Assembly: GCA_910578405.1 (NCBI GenBank)
Contig: CAJTQO010000064.1
Location: 1-11,577, forward strand
Source of the DNA: an uncultured Lachnospiraceae bacterium
Lineage (GTDB): Bacteria; Bacillota; Clostridia; Lachnospirales; Lachnospiraceae
Direction: 5' to 3'
DNA: 11,577 nucleotides
A model generated the notes under the pieces. The model ran no database searches and was not told the origin of the DNA. It worked only from the letters and a program-made list of their open reading frames with translations. The translations under genes were made by a program, and so were the position numbers. Positions 1-5,729 of this stretch are shown here, one piece after another; the stretch's first letter is position 1; each line of letters starts with the position of its first letter.

Positions 1-16
1 TATTCCGGCTGTAACT

Positions 17-54
17 GCCTGATAGTAAACAATACTTTTACTGTCAGGCTTTTT
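17..54 (+). terminator. Intrinsic terminator-like hairpin
   Basis: A 13-nt arm at 17-29 (GCCTGATAGTAAA) pairs with 37-49 (TTTACTGTCAGGC) with one mismatch, and the stem is followed at once by five T residues (50-54). This is the classic Rho-independent terminator layout for plus-strand transcription entering from the left edge. It may end a gene outside the window, or insulate the IS110 element from read-through. Confidence 0.6.
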
Positions 55-64
55 AGTGCCATAA

Positions 65-260
65 AAGTGTAGTAGTTAAAGAGTAATTAACTCTGACATC
101 TACACTTATTTTATTATAATAGGGGAAGCAGTTGGTATGGCATGGGCTTTTTTGGATTTTTAACATCCGTCAATAAAACCGTCAACCAACCCCTTATTAT
201 AAATATTCGCTTAGGCAGGTTGACACTCTATGAGCGCTTTCGTGTAACGAACTAAACTGA
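65..260 (+). ncRNA. Candidate bridge-type RNA region of the IS110 left end
   Basis: Seen in sequence: nested base-pairing. A 5' stem pairs 65-72 (AAGTGTAG) with 100-107 (CTACACTT), with a smaller AGAGT/ACTCT stem inside. A second, longer stem pairs 114-125 (TTATAATAGGGG) with 190-202 (CCCCTTATTATAA, one bulge) and continues inward through GTTGGT (131-136) with ACCAAC (185-190, sharing C190 with the outer arm), leaving an asymmetric internal loop. A short GGAT/ATCC hairpin sits near its tip. Known: IS110 subgroup elements encode in the long left end a structured RNA with a 5' stem-loop and two internal-loop stems that pair with target and donor DNA. Inference: this region is that RNA. The 3' limit is a guess, and the guide loops cannot be assigned without the element ends. 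Confidence 0.35.
220..248 (+). promoter_or_regulatory. Possible sigma-A promoter before the IS110 transposase
   Basis: A perfect -35 box TTGACA (220-225) is followed after 17 bases by TGTAAC (243-248), a 4-of-6 match to the -10 consensus. Transcription would start near 255, about 70 bases before the transposase ATG at 325. The perfect -35 and ideal spacing support it; the weak -10 keeps confidence low. Confidence 0.35.
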
Positions 261-324
261 ATCGTAATAAGTGTGGATGGTTTTACTGATTGCTAATAAA
301 AAATTACCAGGACAGGAGATTATT

Positions 325-965
325 ATGATCAGCGTAGGAATTGATGTGGCAAAAGGGAAAAGTACGGTATGTATACTGAAACCTTATGGGGAAATTGTCA
401 GCAAGCCGTTTGACATCTCCCATGTAGAAAAGGATTTGGGGGAACTTGCGGCTATGCTTCTAAGGTTTGATGATGAAGTAAAGGTTGTTATGGAGGCAAC
501 TGGCATTTATCCAAAGAAGTTGATGCAACTCTAAGCATAATCTTATCACGAATGCAGGAATTAGCAAAGAGCCTGCCGGAATATTCCGTTGTGAGGGGAA
601 TGGGAGGCGTGGGAGAAGTTCTGGTACCAAAGTTAATTGCTGAAATTGGTGACGTTAGAAGGTTCCATAGCGGAAAGGCTTTAATGGCATATGCGGGAAT
701 TGATACGCCGCCTTATGAATCGGGGCAATTTGTTGGTTCTAATCGAAAGATAACTAAACGTGGATCGGCGGCTCTGCGTAAAGTCGGCTATGAAACCATG
801 AGGTGTATAAAAACGCACCCAAGACCAGATGATCCAGTTTACCAGTATATAGTCAAAAAAGAAGCTGAAGGCAAGGCAAAAAAAGCCGCTAAAATAGCAA
901 GGCTGAATAAGTTTCTCAGAATATATTACGCACGAGTTAAAGAAGTCTATACGGATATAAAATAA
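325..965 (+). pseudogene. IS110-family transposase, internally deleted and frameshifted
   Basis: The ATG at 325 follows AGGAG at a 6-base spacing. The first 62 residues carry the start of the RuvC-like DEDD domain: GIDVAK (catalytic Asp7) and MEATGIY (Glu57). The frame then runs to a stop at 532-534. From about 516 the protein resumes in another frame, read as VDATLSIILSRMQELAKSLPEY, into the C-terminal Transposase_20 domain (GMGGVGEVLVPKLIAEIGD, residues SGKALMAYAGI, then KRGSAALRKVGY, the region of the conserved C-terminal serine) and a lysine-rich tail ending at 965. Full-length family members are about 400 residues; only about 210 remain, so roughly 150-200 are missing, including the second half of the DEDD site. 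Not active alone. Family assignment is firm; the exact deletion size is inferred. Confidence 0.85.
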
Positions 966-1076
966 ATATCAAAATGAAAGACTGCAAAAAGGCTGCCTAA
1001 ATGACAGTCTATTTGTTGTACCCAGTTTTATAAAAGAAAAATATTTTAAAAACCTGCAAAAAACTATTGACTTTTC

Positions 1077-1340
1077 TTAGCAGGTTTTATTGCCATTTTT
1101 TAGCCACGGTATAATGCTGTGGCTTTTTTGACGGATGGGATCAGGAGGGATTCTTATGGAATTTACGGAAATGGAAAAACGGATGCTGTACCAGACAGAG
1201 GGAAGCTTGGTGCGCAGCGACGGGTGGGAAGGATTCTGCGCCAGGAGTTCCAGTTTATTTTTTAGCTGTTTCTTTTCCTGGGCGGTCAGCCCTTTAAAAT
1301 GCTTCTGGAAACGTGGCGTAAAGGTAAATTCGTATGCCAT
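1077..1340 (-). pseudogene. RelE/ParE-type toxin with replaced C-terminus
   Basis: An 87-residue frame whose first 64 residues match the RelE/ParE (plasmid stabilisation) mRNA-interferase fold: a start MAYEFTFTPRFQKHFKGL, an amphipathic helix KKQLKNKLELLAQNP, the segment PSLRTK, and a strand ISVNSIRI resembling the family's SVN-x-RI strand. After RI the family normally has a strand and an IGxHD-like end; here the sequence reads PPDPIRQKSHSIIPWLKNGN, unlike the family, and runs through the hairpin at 1102-1129. The end therefore looks swapped by a rearrangement next to the IS110 remnant, and loss of activity is likely. The ATG overlaps the antitoxin stop by one base (TGATG), with GGAGG seven bases upstream, so the pair is translationally coupled. 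Identification as a toxin is confident; inactivation is inferred. Confidence 0.7.
1102..1129 (+). terminator. Intrinsic terminator, plus strand
   Basis: AGCCAC (1102-1107) pairs with GTGGCT (1119-1124); the stem extends inward by one or two weaker pairs. A T-run (1124-1129) follows on the plus strand. It could end transcription leaving the IS110 remnant. On the opposite strand the hairpin lies inside the aberrant 3' end of the toxin reading frame, which suggests that end is not native coding sequence. Confidence 0.55.
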
Positions 1341-1600
1341 CAGTCTGCCTCCAATTTATCAAACAAAGCGTCCACGCTGTCAAAAACGGGCTGCTCCCCG
1401 GAGGCAAGTCTTGCCTTTACACCGTTGATTTCCTCTTTCAGCTCATTCAGATATTTTTTTGGATAGACAGCAACCGGCATAAGGCAGATGGAGCCGTCCT
1501 TTTCAAAGATGTCCAGTTTGTCGCCTTCCGACAAGCCGAGCTTTACAATGATCTCCTTTGGAATTGTGATCTGTGCCTTCTGGCGAAGTTCAGCAAGCAA
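1340..1600 (-). CDS. AbrB/MazE-family antitoxin
   Basis: An 86-residue protein opening with the swapped-hairpin AbrB/SpoVT DNA-binding fold: LRQKAQITIPKEIIVKLGLSEGDKLDIFEKDGSICLMP (broken here as LRQKAQITIPKEIIVKLGLS then EGDKLDIF) at residues 5-42. The acidic C-terminal half (LNELKEEINGVKARLASGEQ onward) is the usual toxin-wrapping tail. The start is a TTG at 1600-1598, eight bases after AGGAG; no ATG is available. It should bind the palindrome at 1661-1687 to repress its own operon and neutralise the RelE/ParE-like toxin encoded directly downstream. With the toxin probably dead, it may survive as an orphan repressor. Confidence 0.85.
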   Translation of the reverse strand: MLAELRQKAQITIPKEIIVKLGLSEGDKLDIFEKDGSICLMPVAVYPKKYLNELKEEINGVKARLASGEQPVFDSVDALFDKLEAD

Positions 1601-1660
1601 AATATCAGCTCCTTTCTGTATTTGGCCCCTTGCTTTGGGGTATATAGGTATTGGGTTTTA

Positions 1661-1687
1661 AAGTGAGAAATTCTAATTTTCTTACTT
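1661..1687 (-). promoter_or_regulatory. Probable antitoxin operator
   Basis: Ten-base arms AAGTGAGAAA (1661-1670) and TTTCTTACTT (1678-1687) form an inverted repeat with one mismatch and a 7-base spacer. It covers the predicted transcription start (about 1683) of the toxin-antitoxin promoter, where an AbrB-like dimer would block initiation. Binding is inferred. Confidence 0.5.
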
Positions 1688-1689
1688 AT

Positions 1690-1718
1690 AGTATATCCGC
1701 TTTCCCAGGAATATGCAA
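1690..1718 (-). promoter_or_regulatory. Sigma-A promoter of the toxin-antitoxin operon
   Basis: On the minus strand the -35 box TTGCAT (1718-1713) and the -10 box TATACT (1695-1690) are separated by exactly 17 bases. Transcription would start near 1683, giving an 83-base leader before the antitoxin TTG. Confidence 0.6.
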
Positions 1719-1867
1719 GGGGATAAAAAATTTACAAATAAAATATGGGAGAGGTTTTTTGTGCAACGGGGGATGAGGACTTTATCCGGGACAATTCTTG
1801 GTTTTTCACCGGTATATGGATTGGGCATATCCGGGAGTTTGCTGGATAGAATAAAAAGAGCGGCAGA

Positions 1868-2467
1868 ATGGCTAATGTTACAGTGATATCGGCGACCAGG
1901 AACCTGCATACCGGGGTAAGGAATTACGCGGTGGCGAAGCGGAAGACCGCCGGATACGCCCGCGTCAGCACAGATAGCGAGGAGCAGCTCACCAGCTATG
2001 AGGCGCAGGTGGATTATTATGCCAATTACATCAAGTCCCGACCGGAATGGGAATTCGTAAATGTGTATACGGACGAAGGCATCAGCGCGACTGACATGAG
2101 GCACAGGAGCGGATTCAACCAGATGGTGCAGGATGCACTGGACAGGAAAATCGACCTTGTCGTCCCCAAGTCGGTGTCAAGGTTCGCAAGAAACACAGTG
2201 GACAGCCTCACCAAGGTCCGGGAGCTGAAGGAGAAAGGCGTGGAGGTCTATTTCCAGAAAGAGAACATCTACACGCTGGACTCCAAGGGCGAGCTTCTCA
2301 TCACCATCATGTCTTCGCTGGCGCAGGAGGAGTCCCGCTCCATGTTGGAAGATACCAGCAAATCGGAATTCTACGAATTCGGTTGTCGGCATAGCGCGTG
2401 CCTCACATTAATTTACCTAAGTTATTCTTTTTTTGATTTCCTTCGCTCTATTATTTCTAATATGTAG
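1868..2467 (+). pseudogene. Large serine recombinase, truncated after the catalytic domain
   Basis: Residues 27-158 are a resolvase-type catalytic domain: GYARVSTDSEEQ (nucleophile Ser34), SYEAQVDYY, a DEGIS motif (DE...GISATD), VPKSVSRFARNT (the conserved arginines), then ELLITIMSSLAQEESRS. Large serine recombinases of this kind (TnpX/integrase class of Clostridia transposons and phages) continue for about 350 more residues with the Recombinase and zinc-ribbon domains. Here homology stops at residue 158 (about 2341), and the next 41 residues are unrelated and overlap the opposite-strand gene. The DNA-binding part is gone, so site-specific integration is lost; it marks a former integrative element. 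The start is supported by homologues that begin MANVTVI; its ribosome site (AAAGAG) is weak. Confidence 0.85.
2366..2380. repeat. Palindrome GAATTC-TAC-GAATTC just past the recombinase break
   Basis: Two GAATTC hexamers flank a 3-base centre, 25 bases after recombinase homology ends. It may be chance, or a trace of the recombination that cut the gene. No function is assigned. Confidence 0.3.
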
Positions 2468-2826
2468 TATGTTTCAGCAATATATAATCCCGTGATTGCT
2501 ATATATTCTGTAAATAAGTCGAGATAGTCTTCATCTACACTGACCCTTAATTTCTTTTCTTCACCGTGCTGTCTGGTATTATTTTGCCCTTCAGCGCCAG
2601 AAATACTTTCAGCATCTATTGAACCATTTTCTACATTTTGATTGTAGTACTCAATGGCTTCTTGCGCCTGCATCTGTCCTATTGCGCATTTTGGATTTAA
2701 AAGAGAGCATTGTTTACCGCATCCAGTACAAATTAGTCTTCCAAGGTAATCTTCCTGACTTTCTCCTTCTTGAATTGTTTCGGAAATTTGCTGTTTTTTT
2801 CCTTTCCTTTTCCATACTGCATATCT
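2422..2826 (-). pseudogene. Four-cysteine C-terminal module of the DUF4405 protein, read in the -1 frame
   Basis: This minus-strand frame opens after a TAG at 2829-2827 and runs to a stop at 2424-2422. It has no ATG, GTG or TTG until an internal ATG at 2673, yet the stretch before that ATG is plainly protein: EDYLGRLICTGCGKQCSLLN continuing PKCAIGQ, with cysteine codons at 2730, 2721, 2709 and 2688 (C-x2-C-x3-C-x6-C). Such a cluster can bind iron-sulfur or zinc. An acidic linker and a helical tail (LFTEYIAITGLYIAETYYIL) follow. From memory, DUF4405 proteins in Clostridia often end in such a C-rich module, so this is most likely the C-terminus of the upstream cytochrome, separated by one base. 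It is either a frameshift mutation or reached by ribosomal slippage at 2793-2799. Confidence 0.65.
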
Positions 2827-3464
2827 CTATTTGGTTGAACATTCCTAAATTCATTTTTATCTGCCGATGAAAAATCTGGTTTGACCATATCAGGTCTCAT
2901 TGTTTTCATTGATGAATCCCAAAGCAATCTTCTGCCAATATCTCTCTGAAATGAAAAAACAACTCCCAGAACAGCAAGCAGACCTGCTATAATTCTTGAA
3001 ACAACCTTTATTCCTTTGGTTCCCTTGTTCATTTCAAATAGATTACACATACGCAAGAGAATGCCCTTCCAGTGACATCCAATATGAAGGCTTATAATGA
3101 TTAAGCCTAGATATGCGCTAAATGTATGTAACCAGCTTGTAAACCTGCTTCCCTGTAAACCTACGAACGAAAACACGTTCTTCGAAATAAGCGCCGAGGT
3201 TATTGCAAGCGCAATAACATCAAAAAACAGTAATATATCAGTCAAGAACAACAATGCACTCCTAATATTGGAAAAAGAATTCTTCGCAATTTTACCAAAA
3301 TGTTTGAACCAATGGTCATTCAGAATTAAGTGAATGATAAATAGAATAAACATGAATATACCAATATATTCATGCCATAAATTTCCCGTTAATTGATACC
3401 CCATGCATAATACTAAACCTACGTACATCACGGAATCCACAATTGGCTTTATTCTGTTCTTCAC
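2733..3464 (-). CDS. DUF4405 b-type cytochrome-like membrane protein
   Basis: A 243-residue integral membrane protein. Five hydrophobic segments are visible at about residues 8-27, 32-49, 70-93, 112-130 and 147-168. Histidines placed as in haem-binding four-helix membrane cytochromes lie at 31 (WHEYIG), 45, 51 and 55 (IIHLILNDHWFKH), and 113, 127 and 131 (LHTFSAYLGL, SLHIGCHW). This is the DUF4405 / cytochrome b561-like pattern, suggesting electron transfer across the cytoplasmic membrane; the partner is unknown. A charged cytoplasmic or external tail follows. The start is a GTG at 3464, with AAAGGA about 11 bases upstream. The zero frame ends at 2735-2733, but the family's cysteine module continues one frame away (2422-2826); a -1 change at the A7 run would give about 347 residues. 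Base composition is more AT-rich than the flanking genes, consistent with separate origin. Confidence 0.75.
   Translation of the reverse strand: MKNRIKPIVDSVMYVGLVLCMGYQLTGNLWHEYIGIFMFILFIIHLILNDHWFKHFGKIAKNSFSNIRSALLFLTDILLFFDVIALAITSALISKNVFSFVGLQGSRFTSWLHTFSAYLGLIIISLHIGCHWKGILLRMCNLFEMNKGTKGIKVVSRIIAGLLAVLGVVFSFQRDIGRRLLWDSSMKTMRPDMVKPDFSSADKNEFRNVQPNRDMQYGKGKEKNSKFPKQFKKEKVRKITLED
2793..2799 (-). other. A-AAA-AAC heptamer at the frame junction
   Basis: On the minus strand seven A residues followed by C lie in the DUF4405 gene with zero-frame codons GAA AAA AAC, i.e. exactly in the X-XXY-YYZ phase of a -1 slippery site (the A6C motif is known from IS1). A -1 slip here leads directly into the cysteine-module frame. 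The same A-run is also a hotspot for one-base deletion, so a simple mutation or assembly error is equally possible. No strong downstream stimulatory hairpin is evident. Confidence 0.45.
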
Positions 3465-3703
3465 AATTCAACTTTTCCTTTCATTCCAAGAATATAAATT
3501 GATTGTATTGAAAGTTTGTGAAAAAGTAATGTATATAGTATGTTTGTTTTGTGAACAACAGACACAAATTTTATATAGCGCCCTGATTTGTTATTGTCTG
3601 ACTTTCTTATCCAAAACTCTTTATTTTATTATCACGTTTTTGAAATCCATATTCAGTAGTTACTATATCCATTTTATTTTTTGGGTTGAAATAGTTAATT
3701 ATA
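3465..3703. other. AT-rich non-coding stretch upstream of the DUF4405 gene
   Basis: No convincing gene on either strand. It should hold the minus-strand promoter of the DUF4405 gene. One weak candidate is TTGTTC, a 17-base spacer and TATACA in the stretch around 3525-3565, read on the minus strand; another is ATTACT with TACAAT nearer the gene. Neither is strong enough to choose. Confidence 0.3.
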
Positions 3704-3949
3704 GATGAAATCAACGCTGTCCTGTTTGCGTCTCAATCAACAGTGGGAAATATTCTAATTGTCTTTATATGGAAATTATATCCATCAGCAGAGAATGTGA
3801 GCTTAATCCAATAGCAAAAGTTTTATCACAATATGGTAACTTTTCCGGCATTTCCAAGTGACGGTGGAAGTATAAAAGAGGATATTCCTGGCGCTGGCCT
3901 AACGACAAGGGTTGTTCAGCCTACAACATTTGCGGAAGATAAACGATAG
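3704..3949 (+). pseudogene. Unidentified decayed reading frame with an in-frame TAG
   Basis: One frame reads protein-like across 81 codons with a single interruption, TAG at 3812-3814. Before it: DEINAVLFASQSTVGNILIV then FIWKLYPSAENVSLIQ. After it: QKFYHNMVTFPAFPSDGGSI then KEDIPGAGLTTRVVQPTTFA and EDKR, ending with TAG at 3947-3949. The part after the TAG could start at ATG 3833 (38 residues), but no ribosome binding site precedes it. I do not recognise the family. It is best treated as a remnant; a true small gene is a less likely alternative. Confidence 0.3.
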
Positions 3950-4302
3950 GATTTTTTTTTCACAAAGAACTCGACAATTTCTCGTTGATAGAGCTGATTT
4001 AAAATCGTAATAATCCTTTGGGTGCAAAAATAACGATAGCCTTGTCAAAAAATAGGCTGTCGTTAAAGTTTACACTTAGGAATATTGAAAGTGCGGCAAT
4101 TTCAATGCAAAAAACGATAGCCGCCCATGAACAGGTGCATTTGCCATTCTGAAAAGTGTTGATTTTAAGGCGTTTACGGTAAATGTAAAAACGATAGCGC
4201 CCATTTTAAAATCACATCAATCTAGATACATAACATGGCTTGCGTACCACAATTTGATACAATGCACCCAAGCATGAGTTTGGGTGCAAATTTTAACGAT
4301 AA
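3941..4302 (+). repeat. Dispersed AACGATAG direct repeats (five copies)
   Basis: AACGATAG occurs at 3942-3949, 4032-4039, 4113-4120 and 4190-4197, and as AACGATAA at 4295-4302, spaced 77-105 bases apart. Context is partly shared: copies 2 and 5 are preceded by TTTGGGTGCAAA, and copies 3 and 4 lie in an AAAACGATAGC-type block followed by CGCCCA. Copy 2 starts a hairpin, AACGATAGCC (4032-4041) with GGCTGTCGTT (4055-4064). Some copies fall in coding-like frames (K-T-I-A), so they may be a degenerate repeat in decayed coding DNA or a small dispersed intergenic repeat. No function assigned. Confidence 0.45.
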
Positions 4303-4363
4303 GAATTTTAGGCATCTATCGGAAAAATATCCGCAGGCGTATGAAAATATCGCAACACAAAGG
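3950..4363. other. Gene-poor stretch between decayed DNA and the AraC gene
   Basis: Apart from the AACGATAG repeats and the hairpin at 4032-4064, only short protein-like fragments are visible, in different plus-strand frames: one ending KTIAAHEQVHLPF at 4139-4151, one around 4165-4275, and one from ATG 4235 (MHPSMSLGANFNDKNFRHLS region) that runs into the antisense of the AraC gene. On the minus strand the 4032-4064 hairpin is followed by ATTTTTG and might stop transcription leaving the AraC gene. None of the fragments is recognised. Confidence 0.3.
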
Positions 4364-5266
4364 TCAAGCAGGCTGATTTCTTTTGTATATCAGTGGTGGC
4401 ATTCCATAATATTTCTTGAAAGTTTCGCAGTAATAGCTTGCCCCGCTAAAACCGTATTCATAGGCTATGTCAGCGATGCTGCTGTTTGAGTCAAGCAGCA
4501 TGGAAAGGCTTTTCCGCAGCCTGAGCTTCGTGGTATAAGTGATAGGAGTATCGCGCAGATACTTTTTAAAGAGCAGGGAACATTTACTTTTACAGCAGGC
4601 GCCGGACAGGGCAATATCTGCCAGAGTGATGTGTTCCATGTAGTGTTCCTCTATGTAGGTCATCATGCTTCTGAGGGAAGACAGGTCGGTAGATTCCGGT
4701 TTCCGGGTCTGGCTTCCAATGTCAAGATTTTCATACAATATTTTCATGAGCATAAAATAATCTTCCATCAATTCAAAATAGGATAACGGTTCTGCGGGGT
4801 CTTTGCCAAAAGAGTCATAAATCTCATCCAGTTTTTCCATGACGGATGACATCCAGCCATTCCGGCTAAGGTACAGGTAAGGGTATGCTGAGTTTTCAGT
4901 GACAGGCTCAATATAGTTCTGGTAAAACCAACCGTTCACCTGCAATAATTCCGGGGAGAGCAGGATGCAGACGAATTCGCATTCGTTATGTTCCGCAGAA
5001 AAGCCATAATGGAGCTGATAGCTGTTTACCATGATTCCGCCGCCTTCCTCCAGTTCAATCAGCCGGCCGTTTACATTATAGGTCATAGTTCCCCTTTTTA
5101 TCAGAATAAACTCCAGATCTTTGTGCCAGTGGCTGACGGAAGAATAGTCCGGATAGGAGGAAAGGAGTCCATATACCACATAGGCGGGGAACAGAGGGTT
5201 ATTATATGCAACCGTTTCAGAAGAATCTGAATTGAACACGGAGCAGTATTTTGTGTTGTTATCCAT
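4364..5266 (-). CDS. AraC-family transcriptional regulator
   Basis: A 300-residue two-domain activator. Residues about 40-95 form a cupin-type ligand-sensing domain (WHKDLEFILIKRGTMTYNVN, then a glycine-rich turn EEGGGIMVNSYQLHY). Residues about 200-298 are the two helix-turn-helix AraC DNA-binding domain, with the signature SSIADIAYEYGFSGASYYCE then TFKKYYGMPP. Length is typical. The ATG at 5266 follows AGGTGA by four bases. It is divergent from the wrecked MATE gene starting at 5376, and AraC regulators paired with MATE efflux genes are common in Lachnospiraceae, so that transporter was probably its target. The inverted repeat at 5335-5364 is a candidate site. Its only obvious partner is now lost, though it may act on the acetyltransferase genes further along. 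Confidence 0.9.
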   Translation of the reverse strand: MDNNTKYCSVFNSDSSETVAYNNPLFPAYVVYGLLSSYPDYSSVSHWHKDLEFILIKRGTMTYNVNGRLIELEEGGGIMVNSYQLHYGFSAEHNECEFVCILLSPELLQVNGWFYQNYIEPVTENSAYPYLYLSRNGWMSSVMEKLDEIYDSFGKDPAEPLSYFELMEDYFMLMKILYENLDIGSQTRKPESTDLSSLRSMMTYIEEHYMEHITLADIALSGACCKSKCSLLFKKYLRDTPITYTTKLRLRKSLSMLLDSNSSIADIAYEYGFSGASYYCETFKKYYGMPPLIYKRNQPA

Positions 5267-5334
5267 AAAATCACCTCATAAATGGAAGATTGTTATATAA
5301 AAATAGAGAATACTGGATGATTTTAATGCAAAAA

Positions 5335-5364
5335 CCTGATATTGTCAAATAAAGAAATATCAGG
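5335..5364. promoter_or_regulatory. Inverted repeat between the AraC gene and the MATE remnant
   Basis: CCTGATATT (5335-5343) and AATATCAGG (5356-5364) are perfect 9-base arms with a 12-base centre, ending 11 bases before the MATE ATG. It could be an operator for the AraC regulator, or an RNA hairpin that covers the ribosome binding site of the transporter. The promoter boxes in this gap are not clear. Confidence 0.45.
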
Positions 5365-5375
5365 CGGATGGAAAG

Positions 5376-5662
5376 ATGAAAGAGAAAAAATCGTGTGATT
5401 TTACAAAAAAGCTGTTGACGCTTGTGCAGGTGTTTTTTGTGCAGGAGGGGATTCCAAATTTGGTTTTCTGTGTAATACGGTGACCATGTGGTGTATTACC
5501 GTGCCGCTTGGACTTCTTACGGCATTTATGCTGAAACTTCCAGTGTTGGCTGTATATTTTATTGTCAATCTGGATGAGATTATAAAGCTTTCGGCAGTGT
5601 ACCGTCATTATAAAAAATATAAATGGGTCAAAGACCTTACGGTGTATTATGGAGCGGAATGA
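5376..5662 (+). pseudogene. MATE efflux transporter reduced to its two ends
   Basis: From ATG 5376 the first 18 codons read MKEKKSCDFTKKLLTLVQ, the usual N-terminus of clostridial MATE (multi antimicrobial extrusion) proteins. At about 5422-5445 the protein jumps, one frame away, to the family's C-terminus: AGGDSKFGFLCNTVTMWCIT, then VPLGLLTAFMLKLPVLAVYF, ending with a DEIIKL-VYRHYKKYKWVKDL tail and stop at 5660-5662. MATE proteins are about 450 residues, so some 350 codons are missing and the rest is out of frame: certainly non-functional. The direct repeat TTGTGCAGG lies on both sides of the junction (5422-5430, 5437-5445). The pairing with the divergent AraC gene marks it as that regulator's former target. 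Confidence 0.85.
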
Positions 5663-5729
5663 AAATTAAAAAAAGGATACAGATTGGAATTGTGGTAATA
5701 TAAAACAGCGAAAACGGAGGATAATGAAA

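Larger units (their letters stand above)
1..1089 (+). mobile_element. IS110-family insertion sequence remnant, ends not resolved
   Basis: The transposase remnant at 325-965 defines the element. IS110 elements normally lack clear terminal inverted repeats, so the boundaries cannot be read directly; the coordinates are an outer estimate. A long 5' non-coding stretch of about 270-320 bases precedes the transposase and a short one follows, which fits the IS110 subgroup (long left end) rather than IS1111. Hairpins at 979-1010 (AGACTG/CAGTCT) and 1049-1088 (AAAACCTGC/GCAGGTTTT, 22-base loop) lie on the 3' side. The element cannot move by itself because the transposase has lost its middle. Confidence 0.45.

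Noticed and set aside
1135..1666. Plus-strand open frames of 97 and 110 codons
   Set aside because: They are antisense to the toxin and antitoxin genes, have no family-like sequence and no consistent ribosome sites.
1682..2214. Minus-strand open frames opposite the serine recombinase
   Set aside because: Antisense shadows of a clearly recognisable recombinase catalytic domain.
2422..2673. An independent 83-residue gene starting at ATG 2673
   Set aside because: The sequence upstream of that ATG in the same frame is clearly coding (the four-cysteine module), and no ribosome site precedes 2673; it is the tail of a longer protein.
3403..3708. 101-codon plus-strand frame rich in hydrophobic residues
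   Set aside because: Low-complexity AT-rich DNA antisense to the start of the DUF4405 gene; no ribosome site and no recognisable family.
3941..4302. Iterons of a plasmid origin, a CRISPR array or integron attC sites
   Set aside because: Spacing is irregular at 77-105 bases, the repeat is only 8 bases, no replication or Cas gene is near, and the hairpin copy lacks the attC GTTRRRY core.
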